Positions 1 through 10,463 are shown, counted from the stretch's first letter. The stretch: DNA of 64,000 bases from CAYPHA01 sp964410215 (GCA_964410215.1 CAYPHA010000002.1:121215-185214); one strand, 5' to 3'. A program made the numbers and translations. The notes: generated by a model from the letters alone, not told the origin.

Positions 1-3000
1 AGGCTTCTTCCATCAAAACGATATACATAGGTTCCCGCGCTCTGTTGCTGGTCAACCAGTTTGGCCACCATCTGACCGAGAATATTATAGACCTCCAGCC
101 GCACGTGCTCTGCTTTTGGCAGATCGTATTTAATGGTCGTCGCCGGGTTGAACGGATTGGGATAGTTATTATAAATACGGAATGCCTTTGGAATTATGTT
201 TTGTGCAAGCCTGTCCTCGTCGATGCCCACGACCGCCGTGGAATCGAACTCATCGGCACCAATATCCGGGTACATGGCATCACGCACCTCACCATCGATA
301 TCATGCAATACCCTGGCCAGCGGCGTTGCCGCGCTGTCCAGTACAGCCGAAACCGCATACATTTCCGTATCGGACTGAAAACCGGGATTAACACTGACCG
401 AATTCGAATCCGTCAGGCTAATCTGACGGAAATCTTCGAGTGTAGCGGCCTGCGTACTGCCCCAGGCTCCGACGTTATTACCGTAAACATACATGTCATT
501 GTAATCGCTCCGGGCAATCGAATTTGGTGATTGCACATTATAGGCATATCCCTGTCCTTTATTCAGAAAAATATTATTTACCACATTCAAACCGCTGCCG
601 GCATAGACATAGAATGAACTCGAGGATGCATTAGTGCTCAGGTTATTAATACTGTTATGGTAAAAATCAATATTTGTATTATTATAAGAATACAGACTGT
701 ACATTCCGCTGGACGTATGGATAAAATTATTCGCCACCAGGCCCCGCTCCACGACCTGACCCGTACCGCCTGTGCTATTATAAATATAGATAGGATAAGT
801 AAGTGCAGTAATCCGGTTACCGATCACCTCCAGCTCCCCATCACAGTTTTGCAGATAAAAACCGTAACTCTGGGCACCGCTGATTGTATTATTCATCAGT
901 TTCAGATCAAAATCATACGTGAAATACCCGCTGTAGGAACGCTGATTATTGAACTGGTTATCCATCACCACCACACCCCGGTTGGGCTGATTCGCACTGT
1001 AGCCCGTATGGTAGATGCCGTAAGAACCGCTGTTAAATTCGTTCCCCGCTATATAACGGTTCGTTCCTACCGTTCGATAAGCGTGATATAAGGCCGCATT
1101 GCTGTTCGTCGTATTGGAACCGGTCAGCTTACAGTCCACCAGGTGAAAATCCTCCACGCCGCCATCCAGATACAGCGCGCGGGAATAGGTGGCATTGACC
1201 GCCGTGTTCGAGCTGAAGCCCAGATCGACAAAGCGGATATGATCCGCACCCTTCAGATACATCACATAGTTATCCGATGCACCCGAGGCCACATGATACA
1301 GGTCCACCGCTTCACGGTCATCCGATTCCGAACGGAATACCACCGGCTTGTCCGGTCCCGATCCCGGTACCGTGTACAACACCTGGCTGACATTATAACT
1401 GCCGTCACGGATCTCCATCGATACCGAATCCGACACACCCTTCAACAGCAGATCCGTTACCGCATCAGCCACCGTGGCATAATCCGGGCTGCTGCCGCCG
1501 ATCGTATATACCCCCGACAAGGGCGTCGTCGTCCCCGCGGCCGGCGTGAATTCATCCGCGCCGATATCCGGTGCCGAACCGTCACGCGCTTCCCCGTCGA
1601 TATCCGTCGTTACACGGCTCAATACCGCACCCGCACCATCCAGCCAGGGACTGGCCGTGTGCAGATCCGTCAGCGATGTGAAATTCGGATACACCGATCG
1701 GGAATTACTTTCCATACCGGATACCGACTGGTAAGCCGCCAGGTCATACTGATCATCATTGCCCCATTTACCCAGGTAGTTCCCGTTCGAAAACAGGTTG
1801 TTGTAATCCGAACCGGATAACGCCGATGTCGAATAGATATTAAAGGCATACCCCTGCCCGTTATGCATGGCATTATTATTCTGAAGATTCAAGCCGCTGC
1901 CGGCATACAGATACAGACAGGACGTATTGATGTTCCCGCTGACATGCACCAGACTGTTGTTGAATACATCCAGATTCGTGTTGTTGTACAGATACAGGCT
2001 GTAGCTGCCGTTGCCATCATTTATAATAAAGTTATTCGCTACAAGACCACGTTCAACCACCTGTCCGTTGCCCCCGGTGCTGCCGTTTATGTACAAAGGA
2101 TAGTTGGGAGCGAGGATATGGTTTCCGATAACCTCCAGTTCCTCATTACAGCTCTGCAGATAAAATCCATAACTCTGAGCACCGCTGATTGTATTATTCA
2201 TCAGTTTCAGATCAAAATCATACGTGAAATACCCGCTGTAGGAACGCTGATTATTGAACTGGTTATCCATCACCACCACACCCCGGTTGGGCTGATTCGC
2301 ACTGTAGCCCGTATGGTAGATGCCGTAAGAACCGCTGTTAAATTCGTTCCCCGCTATATAACGGTTCGTTCCTACCGTTCGATAAGCGTGATATAAGGCC
2401 GCATTGCTGTTCGTCGTATTGGAACCGGTCAGCTTACAGTCCACCAGGTGAAAATCCTCCACGCCGCCATCCAGATACAGCGCGCGGGAATAGGTGGCAT
2501 TGACCGCCGTGTTCGAGCTGAAGCCCAGATCGACAAAGCGGATATGATCCGCACCCTTCAGATACATCACATAGTTATCCGATGCACCCGAGGCCACATG
2601 ATACAGGTCCACCGCTTCACGGTCATCCGATTCCGAACGGAATACCACCGGCTTGTCCGGTCCCGATCCCGGTACCGTGTACAACACCTGGCTGACATTA
2701 TAACTGCCGTCACGGATCTCCATCGATACCGAATCCGACACACCCTTCAACAGCAGATCCGTTACCGCATCAGCCACCGTGGCATAATCCGGGCTGCTGC
2801 CGCCGATCGTATATACCCCCGACAAGGGCGTCGTCGTCCCCGCGGCCGGCGTGAATTCATCCGCGCCGATATCCGGTGCCGAACCGTCACGCGCTTCCCC
2901 GTCGATATCCGTCGTTACACGGCTCAATACCGCACCCGCACCATCCAGCCAGGGACTGGCCGTGTGCAGATCCGTCAGCGATGTGAAATTCGGATACACC

Positions 3001-4187
3001 GATCGGGAATTACTTTCCATACCGGATACCGACTGGTAAGCCGCCAGGTCATACTGATCATCATTGCCCCATTTACCCAGGTAGTTCCCGTTCGAAAACA
3101 GGTTGTTGTAATCCGAACCGGATAACGCCGATGTCGAATAGATATTAAAGGCATACCCCTGCCCGTTATGCATGGCATTATTATTCTGAAGATTCAAGCC
3201 GCTGCCGGCATACAGATACAGACAGGACGTATTGATGTTCCCGCTGACATGCACCAGACTGTTGTTGAATACATCCAGATTCGTGTTGTTGTACAGATAC
3301 AGGCTGTAGCTGCCGTTGCCATCATTTATAATAAAGTTATTCGCTACAAGACCACGTTCAACCACCTGTCCGTTGCCCCCGGTGCTGCCGTTTATGTACA
3401 AAGGATAGTTGGGAGCGAGGATATGGTTTCCGATAACCTCCAGTTCCTCATTACAGCTCTGCAGGTAAAATCCATAATTCTGAGCATCAGTAACATCATT
3501 AGATAATATTCTGGGCGACGTTTGATACGTCAAATGCAGTGCATAGGAAACCTGACCATTCATTGCATTGTTTTGAATAACATTTGACGTGCCTCTGTTC
3601 GAATTATTTGGTCCGGACATGTAGATTCCATAGGCACCATCATTCAACGTACAGCCTTCTATGGTTATGTTATCAGCATCTGTATTATAAGCATTGATAA
3701 GAGCATGATTGCTTGATGAACTGGCTGATTCATAACCATTAATCGTATTATCCCGGATCGTTATATGAGAAACAGTACTGAGCTGGATAACCGTACCGTA
3801 GCTTGTTCCGGTTGCAGAGAGCGTCAGATCCTGCACGGTTACATATGATGCGCCGTCCAGTTTGAATACGTAATTATCACCGGCTCCGGTTGCTGCATGT
3901 GTAATGGTCACATCCGCCGCATTCCCTGTTTGTGACTGGAAGGTAACGGTATTGGAAGCACTGATTCCACTGATAGCCGTTATCTCAATCTGTTCATTAT
4001 AGGTACCGGACAGAATGTTAAACGTCACAGCGCCGTTCACGCCCTGCGACGTCAAATCGGATACCGCCGATGACAGATCGGAATAATTCCCGCCGGAACC
4101 AATGGTATAAGTGCCGGATAACTGCGCATAAGAAAACGTGAAAAAAGAAAAAAGAAAAAAGACGGTGAGTAGATAATAACGATTCAT
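1..4187 (-). CDS. Giant secreted right-handed beta-helix protein with C-terminal sorting domain (3' end cut by window edge)
   Basis: An open frame of 1395 codons runs from an ATG at 4187 (GGGGG four bases upstream) to the window edge with no stop. The product begins with a signal peptide ([21 protein letters not shown]) and is built of beta-helix modules rich in N-N-x-(I/F) turns. These modules are separated by spacers of the form DG(E)[14 protein letters not shown], seen near positions 1560, 2865 and 290. Residues ~242-670 and ~677-1105 are nearly identical (see the repeat entries). The N-terminal ~220 residues are a diverged module of the same kind. The last visible ~60 residues are a type IX-style sorting domain ([20 protein letters not shown]), of which only about ten residues are missing. 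Proteins of this build are usually cell-surface or released adhesins or polysaccharide-binding proteins. No catalytic motif is visible, so the function is not assigned. Confidence 0.88.
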   Translation of the reverse strand, partial: MNRYYLLTVFFLFSFFTFSYAQLSGTYTIGSGGNYSDLSSAVSDLTSQGVNGAVTFNILSGTYNEQIEITAISGISASNTVTFQSQTGNAADVTITHAATGAGDNYVFKLDGASYVTVQDLTLSATGTSYGTVIQLSTVSHITIRDNTINGYESASSSSNHALINAYNTDADNITIEGCTLNDGAYGIYMSGPNNSNRGTSNVIQNNAMNGQVSYALHLTYQTSPRILSNDVTDAQNYGFYLQSCNEELEVIGNHILAPNYPLYINGSTGGNGQVVERGLVANNFIINDGNGSYSLYLYNNTNLDVFNNSLVHVSGNINTSCLYLYAGSGLNLQNNNAMHNGQGYAFNIYSTSALSGSDYNNLFSNGNYLGKWGNDDQYDLAAYQSVSGMESNSRSVYPNFTSLTDLHTASPWLDGAGAVLSRVTTDIDGEARDGSAPDIGADEFTPAAGTTTPLSGVYTIGGSSPDYATVADAVTDLLLKGVSDSVSMEIRDGSYNVSQVLYTVPGSGPDKPVVFRSESDDREAVDLYHVASGASDNYVMYLKGADHIRFVDLGFSSNTAVNATYSRALYLDGGVEDFHLVDCKLTGSNTTNSNAALYHAYRTVGTNRYIAGNEFNSGSYGIYHTGYSANQPNRGVVVMDNQFNNQRSYSGYFTYDFDLKLMNNTISGAQSYGFYLQSCNEELEVIGNHILAPNYPLYINGSTGGNGQVVERGLVANNFIINDGNGSYSLYLYNNTNLDVFNNSLVHVSGNINTSCLYLYAGSGLNLQNNNAMHNGQGYAFNIYSTSALSGSDYNNLFSNGNYLGKWGNDDQYDLAAYQSVSGMESNSRSVYPNFTSLTDLHTASPWLDGAGAVLSRVTTDIDGEARDGSAPDIGADEFTPAAGTTTPLSGVYTIGGSSPDYATVADAVTDLLLKGVSDSVSMEIRDGSYNVSQVLYTVPGSGPDKPVVFRSESDDREAVDLYHVASGASDNYVMYLKGADHIRFVDLGFSSNTAVNATYSRALYLDGGVEDFHLVDCKLTGSNTTNSNAALYHAYRTVGTNRYIAGNEFNSGSYGIYHTGYSANQPNRGVVVMDNQFNNQRSYSGYFTYDFDLKLMNNTISGAQSYGFYLQNCDGELEVIGNRITALTYPIYIYNSTGGTGQVVERGLVANNFIHTSSGMYSLYSYNNTNIDFYHNSINNLSTNASSSSFYVYAGSGLNVVNNIFLNKGQGYAYNVQSPNSIARSDYNDMYVYGNNVGAWGSTQAATLEDFRQISLTDSNSVSVNPGFQSDTEMYAVSAVLDSAATPLARVLHDIDGEVRDAMYPDIGADEFDSTAVVGIDEDRLAQNIIPKAFRIYNNYPNPFNPATTIKYDLPKAEHVRLEVYNILGQMVAKLVDQQQSAGTYVYRFDGRS
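874..2159 (-). repeat. Second copy (by translation order) of 1305-bp-period internal duplication
   Basis: This 1286-bp stretch appears identical to 2179-3464, with a period of 1305 bp (435 codons, in frame). Predicted translations in several frames on both strands coincide across the two copies. Differences begin abruptly at the flanks: G at 873 against A at 2178, and A at 2160 against G at 3465. I compared the copies by eye and through translations, not base by base. Confidence 0.85.
2179..3464 (-). repeat. First copy of 1305-bp-period internal duplication
   Basis: This is the partner of 874-2159. It encodes one full beta-helix module: helix, spacer with the [17 protein letters not shown] motif, then the start of the next helix. 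The near-perfect identity suggests a recent duplication or gene conversion, or else an assembly artefact. Confidence 0.85.
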
Positions 4188-4329
4188 AAATCCCCCGATT
4201 TTGGTTAACGTCGTTTTAATCAACGATTATCTAAATCAATTATTCCCGGGGTTGTAAAAAAAATCGGATGCTGTAACGGCCGTCACAAAATAGACAGACG
4301 AGTTGGAAAAGATAAACAAGAAAGCTGGT

Positions 4330-4391
4330 CATCCTGAAAGGATATTTGTCCTAATGCTATAGACATTAGATACAAAAATCCTTTCTGGATG
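4330..4391. other. Long imperfect hairpin in intergenic region
   Basis: Arms 4330-4349 and 4372-4391 pair at 18 of 20 positions. Inside them a second stem pairs CTAATG (4351-4356) with CATTAG (4364-4369), leaving a 7-base loop. It lies in the 253-bp gap after the stop of the 711-residue protein gene and before the beta-helix gene, both on the minus strand. It may terminate or process the upstream transcript. The minus-strand sequence after it is only moderately T-rich, so this is not a classical terminator. Confidence 0.6.
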
Positions 4392-4440
4392 ATGAATGAA
4401 GTGCTTATACTATCCTGAGTTGCAAAATGTTGTTGATTGA

Positions 4441-6576
4441 TTATTTCAGCAACAATAGCTTTCGAGATTGAACTAATCCATGATCTGTTGCCAGTTTGTA
4501 AATGTATACACCGCTGGGCAAATCTGAGGCATCCCACTCCACGCTATACAATCCCGTCGGCTTTTGTCCGGACACCAGCGTGGCGATCTTTTGCCCAAGC
4601 AGATTGTAAACGGACAACTCCATTCGTTGCGACGCCCCCACCCTATACCGAATCGTCGTTTTCGGATTAAACGGATTGGGATAATTCTGATATAAGCGAT
4701 AATCACTCGCGACCTTACTGAAAACAGGATCGTCGATGGAAGTGACATAGTCGAGGTTTACTATTTTAAAATTATCCCAGTAACTACTCTGATTACCGTG
4801 GCAATACAGGCCCGCTTTGCCGCTCAGGAACGTTGAATCAGTGATGTTGAATATTTCCAGTGAATCGATCATTCCCCTGATATGGCCCTTGTCCGTGACG
4901 ATCTCCAAATGATACCAGTCATCCTGGATGTAGGCAACCGTATCGACATGAACATCTGTCTCAACACCGTCAATAAATTTCTTCAGGGCCCTGCGTTCAC
5001 CCTGCTTCTGCCAGGTAAACAGGTAGAAATTGTTTTTATCCTGGTAATTGAATACCACCCCGATCTTGTCATCATCGGTCGACCTGAAATCGACACTTAA
5101 CCGATAATTTTTCCAGACAGGACTGCCTACAATGGCATAGGCGCCACCCAGGTATCCCCCGGAATAATAATTGGAATTTTGAACGATCGTACCGTTCTGC
5201 TCTACCCAGCTGCCCTGGTCAAATTGCCATGCCGGATGAATCGCATCGTCATCAAAATCATCTTCATAGAGGATGGAATCCGTATAACCGGCGACCTGAA
5301 CGAAGGCTTCACGGATCAGGGAATCACTTCCAAATTCGTTGGAAACGACCAGTTTTATATCGTACAGACCGGGTTCGTCATACGCATGGGCGGGCGACTG
5401 ATCAGAACTGACGCTGCCGTCGCCGAAATCCCAGAACCAGGCCCAGGGCACATAACGGGACCGGTCATGGAACTGTACATCTTCACCGGCAAATGCATAT
5501 GCAGGTTCCGCTTCAAATGCCGCAATGGGTTTATCATCACTAATCATAAAATTATCCAGCCAGACGATTTCACTGCCATCGATATACTCGGCTAGCAGTT
5601 TTATTTCCGTTACGTTCTCCAGTAATGCTTCCCATTCTCCTCTTATCATCGTCCAAACGGTATCCGTGATCAGAAACGAAAATGAGTGCCACTGATTGAA
5701 TGCCTGCTGAATGCTGCTGTCCATGGGCACGATCGCCAGACCACCGGGTCCGCTCAGACGGAGAAAATAATCGCTGATCAAAAACGTACCGGAAAAATTG
5801 GTAACCTTTAGATCAAAACGCAGCGCCGCGGTGCCGTTCAGTCCGCTCCAGTCACCCAGAAACTTGGGTGGTGCAATTGCCCTGGTCAAACCGGTACCAT
5901 CTGATATTCTTACGTAACCACCCGGATTACCATCACTGCCCTGAAGCGAAATGCCCCCGGATTCCTCAAATGTCCATCCCTCCAGCGAACCGTTGTCAAA
6001 TTCGCTGGCAACTTTGGGTAAGATCGGTTTTAAAACAGGAGTAAATGACAAACCAATATTATCGATACGCACATATTCATCGCCATTGATATATTCCGCC
6101 CGGACTTCCATGTGATTCACGTAATCCAGAATTCCTTTCCAGGTACCGGAATTCAACACCCATTGGGTTGAATCCATTGCGATGCTGACACGATTCCATT
6201 GCCCCGGCTGTACGGTTAAAAGCGGTCCGCGTGCACTGCCGCCCGGTCCTGAAATGCGGAATCCCCAGGCATTGGCCAGAACAGAACCATTGATTTGATG
6301 GACAAACACATCAAAGGAAAGCGTGTCCGTTGAAAGCGCCTGGCTCCAGTCGCCCAGGAATTTCGGTGGAGCGATAGCAATGTTCAGATCGCCGGTAGCA
6401 TCATCATCGACCCGCATGCAGTTGCCGGGATTACCTGTGCCTGTTTCCAGAAAATAGTATCCATCCCCTTCTGAACGCCAGTTTTCCAGTGAATCCGTAT
6501 CAAAATCTGTAAATACCTCGGCTCTTATCACGCCGAGAAATGCAAATACAAACAAAAATATATTAATCAGTTTCAT
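4441..6576 (-). CDS. Secreted modular protein: two laminin-B-like domains, PKD, LamG-like domain, sorting domain
   Basis: 711 residues, with AGGAG seven bases before the ATG. After a signal peptide (residues 1-19) come two similar ~170-residue beta-sandwich modules, each with (F)APPKFLGDWS and a closing 'DN-hydrophobic' strand, resembling laminin-B/carbohydrate-binding modules. A PKD domain follows around 350-435 (WFWDFGDGS, SPAHAYDEPGLYDIKLVVSN). Next is a ~170-residue concanavalin-like (LamG/DUF1080-type) domain at ~445-610, then a sorting domain ([14 protein letters not shown]). No glycosidase signature is visible, so it is best described as an exported carbohydrate-binding or adhesion protein. 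The module types are recognised from sequence; the ligand is unknown. Confidence 0.85.
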   Translation of the reverse strand: MKLINIFLFVFAFLGVIRAEVFTDFDTDSLENWRSEGDGYYFLETGTGNPGNCMRVDDDATGDLNIAIAPPKFLGDWSQALSTDTLSFDVFVHQINGSVLANAWGFRISGPGGSARGPLLTVQPGQWNRVSIAMDSTQWVLNSGTWKGILDYVNHMEVRAEYINGDEYVRIDNIGLSFTPVLKPILPKVASEFDNGSLEGWTFEESGGISLQGSDGNPGGYVRISDGTGLTRAIAPPKFLGDWSGLNGTAALRFDLKVTNFSGTFLISDYFLRLSGPGGLAIVPMDSSIQQAFNQWHSFSFLITDTVWTMIRGEWEALLENVTEIKLLAEYIDGSEIVWLDNFMISDDKPIAAFEAEPAYAFAGEDVQFHDRSRYVPWAWFWDFGDGSVSSDQSPAHAYDEPGLYDIKLVVSNEFGSDSLIREAFVQVAGYTDSILYEDDFDDDAIHPAWQFDQGSWVEQNGTIVQNSNYYSGGYLGGAYAIVGSPVWKNYRLSVDFRSTDDDKIGVVFNYQDKNNFYLFTWQKQGERRALKKFIDGVETDVHVDTVAYIQDDWYHLEIVTDKGHIRGMIDSLEIFNITDSTFLSGKAGLYCHGNQSSYWDNFKIVNLDYVTSIDDPVFSKVASDYRLYQNYPNPFNPKTTIRYRVGASQRMELSVYNLLGQKIATLVSGQKPTGLYSVEWDASDLPSGVYIYKLATDHGLVQSRKLLLLK

Positions 6577-6797
6577 GAACAGGCTCCTTTTTTACTTTTT
6601 CAAACGAAGCATATTTGAAGACCACTTCATATGGCCCGGTGTTAACAACATTTTTTATTGTTGTGTGTAGTTTATCTCTTTCTCTATTTGTTATCAATGA
6701 CGTCGATCAAAAAAAAGAAAAAATGCCTACTTTCAGATATCTTTTCAAATTAACTGAGTTGGATTAAACTCTGGTAGTGTAAACAGAATTAAATTGA

Positions 6798-8462
6798 CTA
6801 TTTTACCAGAAGAAGTTTTTTTGTCCGGACAGGCGTGTTATTTACACGCAGAAGGCAGAAATAGAGGCCGCTGGGGGAACCTTTGGCATGCCAGCGGATC
6901 GAGTATGCGCCTGCGGCCTGGTTTTGTGATACCAACGTGGCGATTTTTTGCCCGGAAATATTATGGATGGTGATTTCAACATTCTGTTGCGACGCAATAT
7001 TTTGCGTCGCCACGGAACGGGAATCGGAAATATAATACCGAATGGTCGTAGTCGCATTAAACGGATTTGGATAATTCTGTTCTAAGCGATGGTTAGATGG
7101 GACAACCGGTGCATCCGTAATGCCGGTCGGTTTTGGTATATGTTCATCGATCCAGTCGAGACGTTGTTCGATCCAGTTTTTCATGTAGTCGATTTCTTCC
7201 TGGTAGGTATCGCCCACGAAATAGTTCGGCCAGACATAATGGCCAAGCACGTCCCACCGCTCAAAATTGCGCTGTTGCGCCTCCCATAAATGCGCCACCA
7301 GACTATCGACGAGATAATGTATCTGTTCCGTTTTCAGAATATCTTCGCGCAGCGTTGTCCAGCGTGTATAGAGCAGGCGCCGGAAGTTATCCGAATCCAG
7401 CAGGGCGTCCCACCAGAAGGGGATCTGGAATCCGTCATTGTTCCCGTAAAAGTCGATCTGCCAGCCGCTGATACTGCTGCCGTTGTAATAATCAGCATTG
7501 CCGAACGCCAGATTGAAATCCCACAGCGGGCCCATGACCAGTTTGCCGTCATTACTGTCCTTATCCTTATAAAGAAAGGTGCTCAACCGGTAACCATCCA
7601 CATTGCGGCTGATTTCATTGAGTATGAAAAAATCCACGAATGATTCCATATCTATATAGGCCGGGAGTTTATTTTCTGGATTGCTGTAATCCGTTGTAAA
7701 CATTTCCTCTTCAAATGAAGTGATATACGCCCGGATGTATGTTTTCTGCTCTGCCACGATTTCATCTGGTTTGGGGTAATGATACTGGTAATAGATCCTG
7801 GCGCTTGATCCGGGATAAGGCGGGTATGGTGAAGACCAGCCATCATTATTCGAGCCTTCCCATTTGTCGATTTTAATGATATACCCACCGGTCAGATCAT
7901 CACCTTCTATTTCATCCGGATTGAGCGTGGCAATATCAACCCGGTCATTATCCCGCTTTATTTTTTCGAGGAGGACATAGACGCCGCGATAATCATTATT
8001 GAGGACCAGTTCACACAACCGGGTCCGGCTGGCATAACGGCCCATCTTCCGGGCGATTTCATATTCCAGTACATTGCGGATCAGGCTTTTATCACTGTAA
8101 GGACCGTTCAATATCCAGTCATTTTCGGTCGGCAGCCCGAGCAGCATCACATTGTTATTCTCCCCCGTTTCCGTTTGTGTTTCCAGGGCATATTGTTTTT
8201 TGGGAAATCCCTGAGAGCTGGACCCCCTCAGTTCGATGCTGATATAACCGTCATAATCATTGGGTGTGTCGGTGAGATAATTCCTTTTTCCCGGCCCGTT
8301 ATCGATAACGTCCATTTCAGCCACGATGCGATCTTCATCCTTTATCGCCTGACCGTTGGTATCGATGATAACGATCGGCAGATTGGAACTGGTGAAGTCC
8401 TGGGCAACCGTGTCAATGGATGCGATTAATAAAATGACAATGAAATAAACTGTTTTTTGCAT
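6798..8462 (-). CDS. Secreted CotH-kinase-family protein with sorting domain
   Basis: 554 residues with an N-terminal signal peptide. Residues ~25-440 match the CotH family (spore-coat kinase H fold): IELRGSSSQGFPKKQYALE, the K-S-L-I-R-N helix, LVLNNDYRGVYVLLEKI, GGYIIKIDKW, NEISRNVDGYRLSTFLYKD and the metal-binding GPLWDFNLAFGN. In Bacillus, CotH phosphorylates coat proteins. Exported homologues in the FCB group have unproven substrates. The C-terminus is a sorting domain whose first loop carries a 28-nt palindromic insertion (6986-7013). No strong Shine-Dalgarno precedes the ATG. It is transcribed in the same direction as the two preceding secreted-protein genes but 221 bp upstream of them, so it is probably a separate unit. 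Confidence 0.9.
   Translation of the reverse strand: MQKTVYFIVILLIASIDTVAQDFTSSNLPIVIIDTNGQAIKDEDRIVAEMDVIDNGPGKRNYLTDTPNDYDGYISIELRGSSSQGFPKKQYALETQTETGENNNVMLLGLPTENDWILNGPYSDKSLIRNVLEYEIARKMGRYASRTRLCELVLNNDYRGVYVLLEKIKRDNDRVDIATLNPDEIEGDDLTGGYIIKIDKWEGSNNDGWSSPYPPYPGSSARIYYQYHYPKPDEIVAEQKTYIRAYITSFEEEMFTTDYSNPENKLPAYIDMESFVDFFILNEISRNVDGYRLSTFLYKDKDSNDGKLVMGPLWDFNLAFGNADYYNGSSISGWQIDFYGNNDGFQIPFWWDALLDSDNFRRLLYTRWTTLREDILKTEQIHYLVDSLVAHLWEAQQRNFERWDVLGHYVWPNYFVGDTYQEEIDYMKNWIEQRLDWIDEHIPKPTGITDAPVVPSNHRLEQNYPNPFNATTTIRYYISDSRSVATQNIASQQNVEITIHNISGQKIATLVSQNQAAGAYSIRWHAKGSPSGLYFCLLRVNNTPVRTKKLLLVK
6986..7013. repeat. 28-nt palindromic element inside coding sequence (CotH sorting domain)
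   Basis: Arms GTTGCGACGCAA (6986-6997) and TTGCGTCGCCAC (7002-7013) pair at 11 of 12 positions around a 4-nt loop. The element is translated as part of S-V-A-T-Q-N-I-A-S-Q-Q-N, an extra segment between the IRY strand and the VEITIHN strand of the sorting domain. It has the same 12-4-12 layout as the element at 16827-16854. Confidence 0.75.
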
Positions 8463-8508
8463 ATAATGATAATCTAAGGCCCATCAGAGAAGCTGTCAAC
8501 AGCGAACG

Positions 8509-9498
8509 TCATAATCGGTCCCACAAGCGGTTGAGGCTCTCACGCATGTCCGTTTCCGGAGGGTCGACCTGTTCCGGTGGCTGTGTTATGATTTCTCCGT
8601 CACGGAAGCGCCCAACGGCGAAACGAAAGAAATACTGTGGTTCCACTCCCATCCGCAGATCACTGATGATAATCTTATCATCTTCTTTTTCAACTTTGTA
8701 GAAACCCTTTGTAAACCATTGCAGGCGACGCACGTGCCAGTCATCGGCGATGGGCTTCAGCAGTTCAGGGGAACTGGGATATCCATGAAAACGAATTTCA
8801 TTATTTGATCCCAGAAGGGAATAAAAGCCTTCCACGTAACCGCTGTCCGTTATGGCAATGCTTCGCCATAGTATGGTATTGAAGGGTGTCGGACCACTGA
8901 GCAGCCTGGTATAGTGGATTCCCTGACGATCTAATGCATCGGCTGTAACCGATTTAACATGCAACATGGCGAACAGGCTCCAGAACAGATAAACCGTGCT
9001 GATGGTCAGCCCCAGATAATTGAGCCGTCTGCCAAGCAGCAGCGACTTTTTCAGGAAGAGCAGCGCCAAAACACCGGCCAGTAAGGGCAGTGTATAGAGC
9101 GGATCGATGATAAATATGGTTGACCAGCCTACGGGGTAATTAGTAAAGGGCAGAAAGATCTGTGTTCCGTAAACGGTAAAACTATCCAGCAGAACATGGG
9201 TATAAAATACCAGCAAAATGAGCAGCGTCCATCGCCCACGGTATTGTTTAGCACCCGGATGAATGCGCGTGATCAGCCAGACAATCACTGGTGTGATCAG
9301 TGTCAGATAGAAAAAAGCGTGACTTTCCGCACGGTGATAAGTAAAATCACGCACCGGATCACCCATGGGAATGAGCACATCGAGATCAGGCAATGTGCCG
9401 CAAACGGCACCCCAGAGACTGGCTTTCCTCCCGACTTTTTTGCCTGCAACCGCTTCCCCGACTGCGGCACCAAGCGCCGCTTGTGTGATGGAATCCAT
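8509..9498 (-). CDS. YdjM-like (LexA-binding inner-membrane hydrolase family) membrane protein
   Basis: 329 residues. The N-terminus MDSITQAALGAAVGEA, followed by GTLPDLDVLIP and YHRAESHAFFY, is the signature of the YdjM/YfhO-type 'membrane-bound metal-dependent hydrolase' family (PF04307). The conserved His and Asp residues are all present (D46/D48 region, H66, H71). Four to five hydrophobic helices follow, then a soluble C-terminal ~130 residues. Despite the family name, no reaction is firmly established. It lies alone between the CotH gene and a sensor-like protein gene on the same strand, with gaps of 46 and 131 bp. Confidence 0.82.
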   Translation of the reverse strand: MDSITQAALGAAVGEAVAGKKVGRKASLWGAVCGTLPDLDVLIPMGDPVRDFTYHRAESHAFFYLTLITPVIVWLITRIHPGAKQYRGRWTLLILLVFYTHVLLDSFTVYGTQIFLPFTNYPVGWSTIFIIDPLYTLPLLAGVLALLFLKKSLLLGRRLNYLGLTISTVYLFWSLFAMLHVKSVTADALDRQGIHYTRLLSGPTPFNTILWRSIAITDSGYVEGFYSLLGSNNEIRFHGYPSSPELLKPIADDWHVRRLQWFTKGFYKVEKEDDKIIISDLRMGVEPQYFFRFAVGRFRDGEIITQPPEQVDPPETDMRESLNRLWDRL

Positions 9499-9577
9499 CG
9501 ATCCGCCTGTCCTTCAGCTATTTATATAGTAGATATCTCTTTTTTAGCTCCGTTTATACGCCAAATGAACCGGTAAA

Positions 9578-9594
9578 ATTCCCCGCGGGGGAAT
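9578..9594 (-). terminator. Short GC hairpin, weak terminator
   Basis: A perfect 7-bp stem (ATTCCCC/GGGGAAT) with a 3-base loop lies just past the stop of the sensor-like gene at 9630. On the minus strand it is followed only by TTTTA, so termination would be weak. Confidence 0.4.
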
Positions 9595-9629
9595 AAAAAA
9601 TAATGACACGAAGATGGAACTCGCATCTG

Positions 9630-10463
9630 CTACTTTTTAATATCATGATACAATTTTGCAGCACAATCGGGACAGATCCCATGACTCAAATTAGCGCCCG
9701 TGTGGGTTTTTATGTAATTTTCAATCTGATTCCAATACCCTTTGTCATCACGTACTTTTTTGCAGGAAGAACAGATTGGTACGATTCCCTTCAACACTTT
9801 TACTTCTTCCAGTGCCTGTTCCAGGTCGATATTTCGTTTTTCGAGCCGGTTATTAATTTCAGCAAGATTGACATTCAATGCTTTTATTTTTTCCTGCTGA
9901 GCATGATAATTTCTGACAACCATCGAAACCAACAGTGCTATGCCAATACCCATAATCAGTGTTGTAAAATAAATATCCGTAAGATGTTGTGTCCTTTCGT
10001 TATATTCCCATACCAGACCGGGATTGAATAACTCCGTCAGAAACATTCCGCTACCAACACATGCCATAAGTAAAGAGGCAACATATTTTTGCAAGCCGGA
10101 CATCATCATTGGAAGAGTGACAACAAAAGCCAGGCTGAAGATCATGGAAGCCCCGGTAAGTCCGCCCAGAAAATACCAGTCATAAACAATAATCAACAGG
10201 ACACAGAAAACAAATAACCAGAGAAGTAGTTGTTGATTTTTCCCTTTTCTTGCAATCGAATATATTATCCCGAAAACCAGGGCAGCAGAAAATGAGAATA
10301 TATAAAATCGTGGTTCGAGCCCAATAATGATGTCCGTCACGAATATGAAACTTGCAGCCACAGTCGCACTGAACGTGACAGCATTAAAAATCTGGCTCGC
10401 AAGGGAAAATTCTTGCGATGGACCCAACACTTTTTTTAAAACACTGTCTTTTATCAACCGCAT
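9630..10463 (-). CDS. Six-helix membrane sensor-like protein with coiled coil and CxxC-type tail, no effector domain
   Basis: 277 residues. Residues ~22-185 hold about six transmembrane helices, like an integral-membrane sensor (MASE/7TM-type) module. A charged coiled coil follows (~186-225: EKIKALNVNLAEINNRLEK). The tail then has PICSSCKKVRDDKGYWNQIE and SHGICPDCAAKLY. That cysteine tail (C-x2-C ... C-x2-C, probably zinc-binding) is commonly found at the end of PAS/receiver signalling proteins and next to kinase or phosphatase domains. Here the kinase, GGDEF or phosphatase domain is absent and the protein ends after the tail. It is probably a membrane signalling adaptor. The motif is recognised; the function is inferred. 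Confidence 0.75.
   Translation of the reverse strand: MRLIKDSVLKKVLGPSQEFSLASQIFNAVTFSATVAASFIFVTDIIIGLEPRFYIFSFSAALVFGIIYSIARKGKNQQLLLWLFVFCVLLIIVYDWYFLGGLTGASMIFSLAFVVTLPMMMSGLQKYVASLLMACVGSGMFLTELFNPGLVWEYNERTQHLTDIYFTTLIMGIGIALLVSMVVRNYHAQQEKIKALNVNLAEINNRLEKRNIDLEQALEEVKVLKGIVPICSSCKKVRDDKGYWNQIENYIKTHTGANLSHGICPDCAAKLYHDIKK

Noticed and set aside
1143..1820. 225-codon open frame on the plus strand, repeated identically at 2448-3125
   Set aside because: It is antisense to the beta-helix gene, has no ribosome site or recognisable family, and is repeated only because the sense gene is duplicated. The sense frame has a signal peptide and sorting domain.
874..3464. Possible insertion sequence or CRISPR-like array
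   Set aside because: The repeat is two in-frame 435-codon modules of one protein, with no transposase, terminal inverted repeats or short spacers.
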